NCBI RefSeq assembly: GCF_016653355.1
Contig: NZ_NHSK01000190.1
Span: 1-45,877 of the forward strand
Direction: 5' to 3'
Origin: Rhodoplanes elegans
Lineage (GTDB): Bacteria; Pseudomonadota; Alphaproteobacteria; Rhizobiales; Xanthobacteraceae
DNA length: 45,877 bases
Positions 27,414-35,655 of this stretch are shown here, in pieces; the stretch's first letter is position 1; every line of letters begins with the position of its first letter. The notes under the pieces were generated by a model, which ran no database searches, was not told the origin of the DNA, and saw only the letters and a program-made list of their open reading frames with translations. The position numbers and the translations under genes were made by a program.

Positions 27414-27695
27414 TCAGTCGTTCGCCCGGGCTCCGGACTCGGTTCTCACCAGATCCCGCTCGATCATGGCCGCCTCGCTGGCGCTCGCCGCGAACACCTG
27501 CTCCCCGTCGTCGGCGACCACCCGGATCGAGCAGCGTGACCAGCCCGTCGCCGCGAACCCGGCCGGTCCCGACGAGAACAGGTCGGCGACCAGCTTGACC
27601 GCCAGCTCGGACGCCGTCTCCGGGTCCGGCAGAACGATGTCGGACGCCTCGTAGGCGATCTCCTCGTCGCTGATCCTGATCGTGTAGCGGGGCAT
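27414..27695 (-). CDS. DUF6894-like small protein
   Basis: This is a 93-residue acidic protein. The start MPRYTIRI, the following acidic and short-chain segment, the [12 protein letters not shown] helix and the [21 protein letters not shown] strand pattern recall DUF6894 proteins, which are small, widespread in Bradyrhizobium and Methylobacterium relatives and of unknown function. The ATG at 27695 is chosen because this is where the family begins. The upstream in-frame extension is repeat-like and not conserved in style. It is divergent from the zinc alcohol dehydrogenase gene across 277 bp. Confidence 0.65.
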   Translation of the reverse strand: MPRYTIRISDEEIAYEASDIVLPDPETASELAVKLVADLFSSGPAGFAATGWSRCSIRVVADDGEQVFAASASEAAMIERDLVRTESGARAND

Positions 27696-27836
27696 CGCGG
27701 CTCGTCGTCCGGCTCGGGCTGGGGTTCTCCGGACCAAGACACCGGCAGGCCGATTGTTCCCGTGCGAGCGTGGTCCCCCGGCGTCGGGCGAGCGACACGC
27801 GATCGCGCTTTCCCGCATCGGCCGACGGCTCGGCCA

Positions 27837-27861
27837 GGAACGTCGCCCCGACCGACACGTT
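27837..27861 (+). promoter_or_regulatory. Putative EcfG (general stress sigma) promoter for the dehydrogenase operon
   Basis: GGAAC at 27837-27841 and CGTT at 27858-27861 are separated by 16 bases, matching the GGAAC-N16/17-CGTT form of alphaproteobacterial EcfG promoters. It points at the dehydrogenase gene, whose ATG is about 110 bp downstream. Alcohol dehydrogenase and small membrane-protein pairs of this type are plausible stress genes, but the call rests on the motif only. Confidence 0.5.
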
Positions 27862-27972
27862 GACGAGGGAACGTTCGCATCGACGGCGGCCGAACTGCAG
27901 CGCGGGCGCTGCGACGGATCGCGCCGGCGCGGTGCCGGAGGCATGCGGAACACGCGCTCGGGGAGACGTCTC

Positions 27973-29142
27973 ATGAAGGCTCTGTGCTGGCACGGCAAGC
28001 AGGACATCCGCTGCGACGAGGTGCCGGATCCGAAAATCGAGCATCCGCGCGACGCCATCATCAAGGTGACGAGCTGCGCGATCTGCGGCTCCGATCTGCA
28101 TCTGTACGACGGCTTCATGCCCGGCATGGAGTCCGGCGACATCATGGGCCACGAGTTCATGGGCGAGGTGGTCGAGGTCGGGTCCGAGAACAAGAAGCTG
28201 AAGGTCGGCGATCGCGTCGTCGTTCCGTTCACGATCTGTTGCGGCGAATGCGATCAATGCCGCCGCGGCTACTTCTCGGTGTGCGAGCGCTCGAACCGCA
28301 ACAAGTCGGTCGGCGACAAGGTGTTCGGCCACAGCACCGCGGGCCTGTTCGGCTACACGCATCTCACCGGCGGCTATGCGGGCGGCCAGGCCGAATATGT
28401 CCGCGTGCCCTATGCCGACGTCGCGCCCGTGAAGGTGCCGAGCAATCTCACCGACGAGCAGGTGCTGTTCCTCGGCGACATCTTCCCGACCGGCTGGCAG
28501 GCCGTCGTGCAGTGCGACATCGAACCGACCGACACGGTGGCGATCTGGGGCTGCGGCCCGGTCGGCCAGTTCTGCATCAGGAGCGCCGTCATGCTCGGCG
28601 CGAAGCAGGTGATCGCCATCGACCGCGTGCCCGAGCGGCTCGCCATGGCGAAGGCCGGCGGCGCCATCACGATCGACTTCGAGACCGAGAGCGTCGTCGA
28701 GCGGCTGAACGACCTTACCGGCGGCAAGGGGCCGGAGAAGTGCATCGACGCCGTCGGCCTCGAGGCGCACGCCACCGCGACGCTCGACTCCATGTACGAC
28801 CGCGCCAAGCAGGCCGTGATGCTGGAGACCGACCGGCCGCACGTGCTGCGCGAGATGATGTATGTGTGCCGGCCCGCCGGGGTGCTGTCGGTGCCCGGCG
28901 TCTACGGCGGCGTGCTCGACAAGATCCCGTTCGGCATGGCGATGAACAAGGGCCTCACCATCCGGACCGGCCAGACGCACGTGAACCGCTGGACCGACGA
29001 TCTCTTGAAGCGGATCGAGGAGGGCCAGATCGACCCCGGCTTCGTGATCACGCACCGCGCCAAGCTCGCCGACGGGCCCGAGCTCTACAAGACGTTCCGC
29101 GACAAGCAGGACGGCTGCGTCAAGGTCGTGCTGCAGCCGTGA
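27973..29142 (+). CDS. Zinc-dependent alcohol/formaldehyde dehydrogenase (glutathione-independent FDH-like)
   Basis: This 389-residue member of the medium-chain dehydrogenase family is of the long, FDH-like subtype. Catalytic zinc ligands are in CAICGSDLH (about 35-43) and [12 protein letters not shown]. The structural zinc is held by [16 protein letters not shown]. The NAD site is [18 protein letters not shown] followed by [12 protein letters not shown]. The insert [20 protein letters not shown] and the C-terminal [21 protein letters not shown] are typical of this subtype. Substrate is uncertain. It probably detoxifies aldehydes or short alcohols. The start ATG at 27973 follows GGGAGA, and an EcfG-like promoter lies upstream. 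A small membrane-protein gene follows after 11 bp in the same operon. Confidence 0.92.
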   Translation: MKALCWHGKQDIRCDEVPDPKIEHPRDAIIKVTSCAICGSDLHLYDGFMPGMESGDIMGHEFMGEVVEVGSENKKLKVGDRVVVPFTICCGECDQCRRGYFSVCERSNRNKSVGDKVFGHSTAGLFGYTHLTGGYAGGQAEYVRVPYADVAPVKVPSNLTDEQVLFLGDIFPTGWQAVVQCDIEPTDTVAIWGCGPVGQFCIRSAVMLGAKQVIAIDRVPERLAMAKAGGAITIDFETESVVERLNDLTGGKGPEKCIDAVGLEAHATATLDSMYDRAKQAVMLETDRPHVLREMMYVCRPAGVLSVPGVYGGVLDKIPFGMAMNKGLTIRTGQTHVNRWTDDLLKRIEEGQIDPGFVITHRAKLADGPELYKTFRDKQDGCVKVVLQP

Positions 29143-29153
29143 GGAGAACCGCC

Positions 29154-29693
29154 ATGCTGGATCGCACCCGGGGCGCCGCCCCGACCTCGCACGCGCTGGC
29201 GCGCGGGCTCGGCTGGTTCTCGATCGCGCTCGGCGTCGCCGAGATCGTCGCGCCCCGCGCCATCACGCGACGGATCGGCCTGCGCGGCCAGGAATCGCTC
29301 GTGCAGGCCTACGGGGCGCGCGAAATCGCCACCGGCATCGGCCTGCTCACGGCCTCGCAGCCCGCGCCCTGGCTGTGGGGTCGCGTCGCCGGCGATGCCC
29401 TCGACATCGCCACGCTCGCGGCGGGTCACGACGGCTCGAGCCGCCGCCGCGGCGCCCGCGGCCTGGCGCTCGCGGCGCTCCTCGGCGTCACGGCGCTCGA
29501 CGTCGCCGCGGCACTCGCCGCCGGCGGCGACCAGCGGCCGCGCCGCCGACTCACCTGGGGCTACGAGCACCGCCGCGGATTTCGCGCTCCGCTGGAGCAC
29601 GTGCGCGGCATCGCCCGCGACGCCGCGATCCCGAAGGACATGCGCATCCCCGAGAAGATGCGGCCGTGGACGGGCCGCGGCGCGAGGGCATGA
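29154..29693 (+). CDS. Small membrane protein linked to the dehydrogenase (cyclase/dehydrase-annotated type)
   Basis: This 179-residue protein starts at ATG 29154 after a GAGGAGAA ribosome site, 11 bp downstream of the dehydrogenase stop. It has about three or four hydrophobic segments: LGWFSIALGVAEIVAP, ARE IATGIGLLTA-like, AGDALDIATLAA and LALAALLGVTALDVAAALAA. A basic C-terminal tail follows, ending DMRIPEKMRPWTGRG. Proteins of this type in Rhizobiales are often annotated as cyclase/dehydrase because related proteins are fused to a START-like domain, which is absent here. Function unknown. Co-expression with the dehydrogenase is likely. Confidence 0.8.
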   Translation: MLDRTRGAAPTSHALARGLGWFSIALGVAEIVAPRAITRRIGLRGQESLVQAYGAREIATGIGLLTASQPAPWLWGRVAGDALDIATLAAGHDGSSRRRGARGLALAALLGVTALDVAAALAAGGDQRPRRRLTWGYEHRRGFRAPLEHVRGIARDAAIPKDMRIPEKMRPWTGRGARA

Positions 29694-29709
29694 CGGTGCG
29701 GCAGAGCTC

Positions 29710-29808
29710 GTAGCCCGCATGGAGCGCAGCGGAATGCGGGCGGCACGCGCGCCCGGGCGACACGCGCGCCTCGGATTCCCGCATTCCGCTGCGCTTCATG
29801 CGGGCTAC
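29710..29808. repeat. Large inverted repeat between convergent genes
   Basis: Two 31-bp arms (29710-29740 and 29778-29808, 30 of 31 bases complementary) beginning GTAGCCCGCATG enclose a 37-bp GC-rich spacer. The unit lies between the convergent small membrane-protein gene and tex and would make a very stable hairpin in either transcript. The arm sequence is a common dispersed repeat in Rhizobiales-type genomes. Confidence 0.85.
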
Positions 29809-29831
29809 GCACTGCGCACTCCAGACTTTAA

Positions 29832-32201
29832 TCAGCGCCGGCCCTTCTCGGTGCTGCCGCCCCCCAGGCCGGCGCGGCGCAGCGCTTCGGCGAGCGCGTT
29901 GTTGCCGGTGTCGCGCTCGTTGACGCGCGGCCCGCCCTTGCCGCCGCCGCCCCGCATGTCGCGCTGGTCGCGCCCGCCGCCGCCCGGGCGGCCGGCGCCG
30001 GAGCGCTGCTCCTGCCCCGGCTGATCGTCGAGCCGCATGGTGAGCGAGATGCGCTTGCGCGGCTTGTCGACCTCCAGCACCTTCACGCGCACGATGTCGC
30101 CCGGCTTCGCCACCTCGCGCGGATCCTTCACGAAGGTCTTCGACATCGCCGAGACGTGGACGAGCCCGTCCTGATGCACGCCGATGTCGACGAAGGCCCC
30201 GAACGCCGCGACGTTGGTGACGACGCCTTCGAGGATCATGCCGGGCTTGAGGTCGTCGAGCGTCTCGACGCCCTCCTTGAACTCGGCCGTCTTGAAGGCC
30301 GGGCGCGGGTCGCGCCCCGGCTTCTCCAGCTCCTTCAGAATGTCCGTGACGGTCGGCAGGCCGAAGGTCTCGTCGACGAAGCTCTTCGGTTGCAGCCCGC
30401 GCAGCGCCGCGCTGTTGCCGATCAGCGCCTTGATGTCGCTCTTGGTCGCCTGGAGGATGCGGCGCACCACCGGGTAGGCCTCCGGATGCACGCCCGAGGC
30501 GTCGAGCGGATCCTCGCCGTTGCGGATGCGCAGGAAGCCGGCGCACTGCTCGAACGCCTTCGGCCCCAGCCGCGGCACCTCCTTGAGCGCCTTGCGGCTC
30601 TTGAACGGGCCGTTGGAGTCGCGGTGCAGCACGATGTTCTGGGCGAGCCCCGAGCCGATGCCCGAGACGCGGGCGAGCAGCGGCGCCGAGGCCGTGTTCA
30701 CGTCGACGCCGACCGCGTTCACGCAGTCCTCGACGACGGCGTCGAGCGAGCGGGACAGCTTCGACTCGGAGAGGTCGTGCTGGTACTGACCCACGCCGAT
30801 CGACTTCGGATCGATCTTCACCAGCTCGGCGAGCGGATCCTGCAGCCGGCGCGCGATCGACACGGCGCCGCGCAGCGTCACGTCGAGGCCGGGCAGCTCC
30901 TCCGACGCGAAGGCCGAGGCCGAGTAGACCGAGGCGCCCGCCTCCGACACGACGATCTTGGACAGCTTCAGCTCGGGATGCTTCTTGATCAGCTCGATGG
31001 CGAGCTTGTCGGTCTCGCGCGACGCCGTGCCGTTGCCGATGGCGATCAGCTCGACATTGTGGGCGCGGGCGAGCGCCGCGAGCGTCGCGATCGAGGCGTC
31101 CCAGCGGCGCTGCGGCTCGTGCGGGAAGATCGCGTCGGTCGCCACCACCTTGCCGGTGGCGTCGACCACGGCGACCTTGACGCCGGTGCGGTAGCCCGGA
31201 TCGAGGCCCATCGTCGCACGGGTGCCGGCCGGCGCGGCGAGCAGCAGGTCACGCAGATTGGCGGCGAACACCCGCACCGCCTCTTCTTCCGCCGCCGTCC
31301 ACAGGCGGAGCCGCAAGTCGATGGTGAGATGCACGAAGATCTTGGTGCGCCACGCCCAGCGCGCCGTGTCGATCAGCCACTTGTCGGCCGGCCGGCCGCG
31401 ATCCGCGATGGCGAAGCGGTGCATGATCGAGAGCTCGTAAGAGGTCGGCCCGGCAGCCGCCTCCTCGCCCTCGATGCGCACGTCCAGCATCTCCTCGCGC
31501 TCGCCGCGGAACATCGCGAGGATGCGGTGCGACGGCAGCTTCGTCAGCGGCTCGGAGAAGTCGAAATAGTCGGAGAACTTGGCGCCCGCCTCGGCCTTGC
31601 CGTCGCGCACCTTGGAGACCAGCCTGCCGGTCGACCACAGCGCCTCGCGCAGCTTGCCGATCAGATCGGCGTCCTCGGCGAAGCGCTCCACGAGAATGGC
31701 GCGGGCGCCGTCGAGCGCCGCCGCCGCGTCGGCGACGTTCTTGTCCGGGTTCACGAAGGTGGCGGCCAGCGCCTGCGGATCGTTGGTCGGGTCGGCGAGC
31801 AGCTGCTCGGCGAGCGGCGCGAGGCCGGCCTCGCGGGCGATCTCCGCCTTGGTGCGGCGCTTCGGCTTGAACGGCAGGTAGATGTCCTCGAGCCGGGCCT
31901 TCGAGTCGGCCGCCAGGATCTGCGCTTCGAGCGCGTCGTCGAGCTTGCCCTGCGACTTGATCGACTCGAGGATCGCGGCGCGGCGCTCCTCCAGCTCGCG
32001 CAGGTAGCGCAGCCGCTCCTCCAGGGTGCGGAGCTGGGAGTCGTCGAGCGCGCCGGTCGCCTCCTTGCGGTAGCGGGCGATGAACGGGACCGTGGCGCCC
32101 CCGTCGAGCAGTTCGACGGCCGCCGCGACCTGCGGCTCGCGCACCTCCAGCTCCTCGGCGATGCGGCGATTGATGGTTGCGCTCACGTTGGTTGCGCTCA
32201 C
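29832..32201 (-). CDS. tex: Tex-family S1 RNA-binding transcription accessory protein
   Basis: This conserved cytoplasmic RNA-binding protein has 789 residues from the GTG at 32201 (E. coli YhgF is about 770). Order of domains: an N-terminal helical Tex domain ([16 protein letters not shown]), the YqgF/RuvC-like fold ([16 protein letters not shown]), helix-hairpin-helix repeats ([20 protein letters not shown] and [19 protein letters not shown]), and an S1 domain ([20 protein letters not shown]). A Gly/Arg-rich tail ends the protein. Tex acts in transcription and rescue of stalled complexes and affects toxin or stress gene expression. The GTG start is favoured by GGGAGG five bases upstream. 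A second in-frame GTG lies 15 bases further in, as the first codons are a tandem repeat. Confidence 0.95.
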   Translation of the reverse strand: MSATNVSATINRRIAEELEVREPQVAAAVELLDGGATVPFIARYRKEATGALDDSQLRTLEERLRYLRELEERRAAILESIKSQGKLDDALEAQILAADSKARLEDIYLPFKPKRRTKAEIAREAGLAPLAEQLLADPTNDPQALAATFVNPDKNVADAAAALDGARAILVERFAEDADLIGKLREALWSTGRLVSKVRDGKAEAGAKFSDYFDFSEPLTKLPSHRILAMFRGEREEMLDVRIEGEEAAAGPTSYELSIMHRFAIADRGRPADKWLIDTARWAWRTKIFVHLTIDLRLRLWTAAEEEAVRVFAANLRDLLLAAPAGTRATMGLDPGYRTGVKVAVVDATGKVVATDAIFPHEPQRRWDASIATLAALARAHNVELIAIGNGTASRETDKLAIELIKKHPELKLSKIVVSEAGASVYSASAFASEELPGLDVTLRGAVSIARRLQDPLAELVKIDPKSIGVGQYQHDLSESKLSRSLDAVVEDCVNAVGVDVNTASAPLLARVSGIGSGLAQNIVLHRDSNGPFKSRKALKEVPRLGPKAFEQCAGFLRIRNGEDPLDASGVHPEAYPVVRRILQATKSDIKALIGNSAALRGLQPKSFVDETFGLPTVTDILKELEKPGRDPRPAFKTAEFKEGVETLDDLKPGMILEGVVTNVAAFGAFVDIGVHQDGLVHVSAMSKTFVKDPREVAKPGDIVRVKVLEVDKPRKRISLTMRLDDQPGQEQRSGAGRPGGGGRDQRDMRGGGGKGGPRVNERDTGNNALAEALRRAGLGGGSTEKGRR

Positions 32202-32545
32202 TCGGACCTCCCGACCCTCGGCCGGCGCGGGCGAAGGCCGCGGCGCCGGGGTCCGGGGTATGCCGGAGGCCGGCACGATTCCGCAACCCCCCCGGCCCGG
32301 GGGGCACGGGAGGGGCATTTGCAGGTCCGCGGCATCCCGCGGCAATGACATCGTGTCCCGGGCGCGGCGCAACGCGCCGCGAACCGGGACCCAGGGGCGA
32401 TCAGGGGAGGCCGCCCGTCGTGCGGCCCCTAGGCCCCGGCTCTGCGGCGCAGCAGACCTGCGGCCTGCTGCGCCTTGTCCGGGGCAAGAGGTCGGGCACC
32501 GCGAGAGGCGCTTCACCTCTCACGATGCGCACCGGAGCCGGCAAC
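32202..32545. repeat. Cluster of palindromic repeats upstream of tex
   Basis: This 344-bp gap is occupied by hairpin repeats. A long near-perfect hairpin runs 32355-32391 (GTCCCGG arms around GCGCGGCGC). A shorter one lies at 32404-32431 (AGGGG-GGCCGC arms). Another inverted unit runs about 32435-32485 with TGCGGCGCAGCAG against CCTGCTGCGCC. Promoter DNA for tex must lie between about 32215 and 32290. No gene is seen. Confidence 0.75.
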
Positions 32546-33298
32546 TCACACCGCCGTGTAGCCGCCGTCGATCAAAAGGTCCGAGCCGGTCATGAACGAG
32601 GACTCGTCGCTCGCCAGGAACACGGCGCCGCCGGCGATCTCGTCGGCCCGGCCGAGCCGGCCGAGCAGGGTGTGGTGGCTGGCGCGGGCCGCCTCCAGGG
32701 TCGCGAAGTTCTTGAGATAGCGACCGGTCTCGATCGGGCCGGGCGACAGCGTGTTGACCCGGATGTTCTGGTCCGCGTGGTCGACCGCCATGGCCTTGGC
32801 GAGCTGCACCAGCGCGCCCTTGGCGGCGCAGTACCAGGGGCGGCCCGGCCGGGCGACGCGCGCCTGCTGGGAGGCGACCAGCACGATGCTGCCGCCGCCG
32901 CCCCGCTCCATCACCGGGATGGCGTGCTTCGACAGCAGGAACGAGGCGTCGAGATTGACCGCGAAGGTGCGTCGCCAGTCGGCGAGCGACAGCGTGGTGA
33001 GCGGCGCGAGCGGCAGGTCGAGCACGGCGTTCGACACCAGCACGTGAAGCCCGCCGAACTCCGACACGGCGCGCGCCACCGCGGCCTCGGCGGTCGCCTC
33101 CTCGGCGACGTCGGCGACGAGCCCGGCGATGCGGCCGCCAGCCCCCGTCACGTCGGCGACCAGTCCCTCGAGCGGTCCGGGCGCGATGTCGACGGCGACG
33201 ACGGCGGCGCCCTCCGCCGCGAAGGCGCGGCAGATCGCGGCCCCGATGCCGGCGCCCGCCCCGGTGACGACGGCGACCTTCCCCTGCAGTCGAGCCAT
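32546..33298 (-). CDS. Short-chain dehydrogenase/reductase
   Basis: This 250-residue classical SDR is NAD(P)-dependent and acts on alcohol or keto groups. The Rossmann glycine motif is VVTGAGAGIGAAICRAF and the cofactor-selecting acidic residue is in VVAVDIA, which points to NAD. The NNAG motif is varied to SNAV. The catalytic residues are the Ser in VASQQ, Tyr and Lys in WYCAAKGAL, and the Asn in FAVNLD. The C-terminal GGAVFLASDESSFMTG-x-LLIDGG is the standard SDR ending. The start at 33298 follows AAGAGGA. It is a single gene divergent from the receiver gene. Substrate unknown. Confidence 0.9.
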   Translation of the reverse strand: MARLQGKVAVVTGAGAGIGAAICRAFAAEGAAVVAVDIAPGPLEGLVADVTGAGGRIAGLVADVAEEATAEAAVARAVSEFGGLHVLVSNAVLDLPLAPLTTLSLADWRRTFAVNLDASFLLSKHAIPVMERGGGGSIVLVASQQARVARPGRPWYCAAKGALVQLAKAMAVDHADQNIRVNTLSPGPIETGRYLKNFATLEAARASHHTLLGRLGRADEIAGGAVFLASDESSFMTGSDLLIDGGYTAV

Positions 33299-33611
33299 GG
33301 CGTTTTCCTCTTGTTTTGCTTTCGGTTCCCCCCTCTTACAGGGCGGCCGGAACGACGCGGAAGCGGCGCGGCCGGCGGATCTGCCCCGCGGTTTCGGCTG
33401 GGCGACGAGGCTGGTCCCGCAGGCGGTGCGTCCGGCACGGGGCAACCGTCCGTTTCATGGGCTAGCCGTTAACGGCTTTTCAGCGAACTTTGTGCAAGAG
33501 TTACGGTCCGACGAGGTCGATGGTCACCCGTGACGACCCTCCGGCCGCCTGTGCGGCGGATGCGCGCTGCCTCCGCCGGACGAACGCCGACCCGAGCGAC
33601 GACAGGAGACG
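33299..33611. other. Divergent intergenic region with a 14-bp palindrome
   Basis: This gap of 313 bp separates the divergent SDR and receiver genes. It contains the perfect palindrome AGCCGTTAACGGCT at 33464-33477, followed by TTTT, in a locally AT-rich stretch. The palindrome could be an operator. No gene is visible. Confidence 0.55.
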
Positions 33612-34121
33612 GTGGTGCCGACCCGCTCGACCCCGCTGCGGCCAGAGCCTTGCGGCCAGACCTGGAAACGCGGCCTGCTGGTGATCGACGACGACCCGGC
33701 GGTGTGCCGGACCGTCTGCACCATCGCCGACCGCACCGGCTGGGCCGCCGTGACGGCCGCGCGCTTCGCCGACGCCGAGACGCTGCTCGGCACCGAGAAC
33801 TTCGACTGCATCATCGCCGACCTCACGGTCGACGGCGCGCCCGTCGCCGGCTTCCTGCGCACGCTCGCCGAGCTCTGCTACACGGCGCCGGTGCTGCTGA
33901 TCGGCGCCGGCAACCGCGCGCATCGGTTCGCCGCCGCCGACTTCGCCTGGGGACTCGGTCTCAACACCTGCTACCCGATCGGCAAGCCGTTGGTCGCCGC
34001 CGGCCTCTCCGGCCGCCTCGCCCGCATCGGCGGACGCCTCCAGGACGGCATCGTCGGCTGCTGCTTCGCCGATTGCCACTGGCGCAAGGCGATCGACGCC
34101 CCCGACGCGATCAGCGCGTGA
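33612..34121 (+). CDS. Stand-alone response-regulator receiver protein
   Basis: This 169-residue protein has a CheY-like receiver domain and no output domain. The acidic pocket is DDDP at residues 26-29, the phosphoacceptor is Asp70 in IIADLTVDG, and the conserved Lys125 is in YPIGKPL. The switch Thr/Ser is replaced by Gly98 in VLLIGAGNR, so its signalling may be altered. The C-terminus has a short Cys-rich tail (VGCCFADCHWR). The start is a GTG at 33612. A second GTG at 33615 is better spaced to AGGAGA. No histidine kinase lies near. Single-domain receivers often act in phosphorelays. Confidence 0.85.
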   Translation: MVPTRSTPLRPEPCGQTWKRGLLVIDDDPAVCRTVCTIADRTGWAAVTAARFADAETLLGTENFDCIIADLTVDGAPVAGFLRTLAELCYTAPVLLIGAGNRAHRFAAADFAWGLGLNTCYPIGKPLVAAGLSGRLARIGGRLQDGIVGCCFADCHWRKAIDAPDAISA

Positions 34122-34198
34122 TCGGCGGGACGGCGCGCTGGGCAGCGACAGACGGCACGTCGTATCCTCTCGTGACGTGCTCGACGACGAGAACGATC

Positions 34199-34301
34199 GT
34201 CATTCCGGGGCGGGTCGAAGACCCGAACCCGGAATGCAGCATCAGACTCCGCAGTCTGGGCTGGATTCCGGGTCCGGCGCTCCGCGCCGCCCCGGAATGA
34301 C
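34199..34301. repeat. Nested palindromic element with 14-bp terminal inverted repeats (copy 2)
   Basis: Perfect terminal inverted repeats GTCATTCCGGGGCG lie at 34199-34212 and 34288-34301, with internal hairpins (around GGGTCGAAGACCC and AGACTCCGCAGTCT). The ends are nearly the same as those of the element at 16492-16614, while the interiors differ. It sits about 20 bp before the AI-2E family gene, whose ribosome site follows directly. Confidence 0.85.
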
Positions 34302-34325
34302 GACCGACCAACTTCCGGAAGCGAC

Positions 34326-35354
34326 ATGACGCCGAACCGCGGACACCTGACCCTGCTGGCCGTGTGCACCACCGTGCTGGTGTGCATCGCGCTTTATTAC
34401 GGCCGCGTGATCCTGGCGCCGGTGGCATTCGGCATCTTCGTCGTCGCGGTCGCCTGGCCCGTGCAGGCGACGCTGCAGACGCGGCTGCCGCGCCTCGTCG
34501 CCCTGCTGATCACGGTCGTCGCCGTCGCCGTGGTGCTGACCGGGCTCGCCACCATGATCGGCTGGGGCTTCGGCCGCGCCGCCCGCTGGCTGATCGCCGA
34601 CACGGCGCGGTTCCAGGCCATGTATCAGGAGGCGACCGTCTGGCTGGAGGGCCACGGCTTCGCCGTCACGGGCGTGTTCTCCGACATGCTCAGCCCGAGC
34701 TGGATGGTGGGCGCGATCCAGACCGTCGCGTCGCGCCTGCAGAGCGTCGCGAGCTTTTCCGTGGTGGCGCTGGTGTTCCTGATCCTCGGCCTGCTGGAGG
34801 TGGAGGACACGGCGAAAAAGCTCGTCGCGATCGGCGCCGAGCGTCTGGTGCGGGCCGGCGCCGCAACGGCCGCCAAGCTGCAGACCTACATGCTGGTGCG
34901 CACCGTGATGAGCGTGATCACCGGGCTCCTGGTCGCCGGCTTCGCATTCGCGATCGGCCTGCCGCTCTATGCCGAATGGGGCGTCATCGCCTTCGCGCTC
35001 AACTACATTCCGTTCATCGGTCCGTTCGTCGCCACGCTGGCGCCGACCCTGTTCGCGCTGGCGCATTTCCAGTCGTGGGAGACGATGCTGGTCGTCTTCG
35101 CCGCGCTCAACCTGATCCAGTTCGTGGTCGGCAGCTATCTGGAGCCGCGGGTCGCCGGCAGCCGGCTGTCGCTGTCGCCCTTCGTGGTGCTGCTCGCCGT
35201 GTTCCTGTGGAGCTTCCTGTGGGGCATCGCCGGCGCCTTCATGGGCGTGCCGATCGTCATCGCGATCCTCACCGTGTGCGAGCAGTATCCGGCGAGCCGC
35301 TGGGTCGCGACGCTGCTGGCCGGCGAGCCGGACGAGACGGCGGAGGAGGCTTGA
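34326..35354 (+). CDS. AI-2E family (PerM/YdiK-like) membrane protein
   Basis: This 342-residue integral membrane protein has seven or eight hydrophobic segments. The signature motifs are FALNYIPFIGPFVATLAPTLF and EPRVAGSRLSLSPFVVLLAV, followed by FLWSFLWGIAGAFMGVPI. These identify the AI-2E transporter family, although most members, including permease-like YdiK and PerM, do not move autoinducer-2 and some are Na+/H+ antiporters. The start ATG at 34326 follows a GGAAG ribosome site. A 10-bp hairpin begins at its stop codon. Confidence 0.88.
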   Translation: MTPNRGHLTLLAVCTTVLVCIALYYGRVILAPVAFGIFVVAVAWPVQATLQTRLPRLVALLITVVAVAVVLTGLATMIGWGFGRAARWLIADTARFQAMYQEATVWLEGHGFAVTGVFSDMLSPSWMVGAIQTVASRLQSVASFSVVALVFLILGLLEVEDTAKKLVAIGAERLVRAGAATAAKLQTYMLVRTVMSVITGLLVAGFAFAIGLPLYAEWGVIAFALNYIPFIGPFVATLAPTLFALAHFQSWETMLVVFAALNLIQFVVGSYLEPRVAGSRLSLSPFVVLLAVFLWSFLWGIAGAFMGVPIVIAILTVCEQYPASRWVATLLAGEPDETAEEA

Positions 35355-35381
35355 AGGAGCCCGTCATGGCCGGGCTCCTTC
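35353..35381 (+). terminator. Hairpin at the stop codon of the AI-2E family gene
   Basis: GAAGGAGCCC (35353-35362) pairs perfectly with GGGCTCCTTC (35372-35381) across a 9-base loop, beginning inside the TGA stop. There is no T tract after it, so it may be a weak terminator or an mRNA 3'-end stabiliser. Confidence 0.55.
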
Positions 35382-35655
35382 CTATAGAAGCTGACGTCAG
35401 GTCCGTAGCCTCTCCTCCGTCGTGCTCCGCGAAGGCGGAGCACCCAGTACGCCGCAGCCTTCGATCAAAGCAACTCGGACCGGAGGATACTGGGTCGTCC
35501 GCCTGCGCGGACGACGACCACCGAGATGCAGTGCCTTAACGCCTAACGCAGCACCGATTGGGCTCGTCCCGGCCCCATCCACGGTCCTTGCATCCGCACG
35601 ACCGCAAAGACGTGGATGCCCGCGACGAGCGCGGGCATGACGAGCGAGTGGATCC
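35355..35655. repeat. Repeat-filled gap between convergent genes
   Basis: After the hairpin at 35353-35381, the gap holds a palindromic unit at 35422-35518. This unit has GTGCTCCGC-GAA-GGCGGAGCAC, then CCCAGTA and TACTGGG arms, then GTCGTCCGC-CT-GCGCGGACGAC. A second, unrelated hairpin ATGCCCGCG-ACGAG-CGCGGGCAT lies at 35616-35638. No gene. Convergent transcription from both sides fits a terminator role. Confidence 0.75.
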
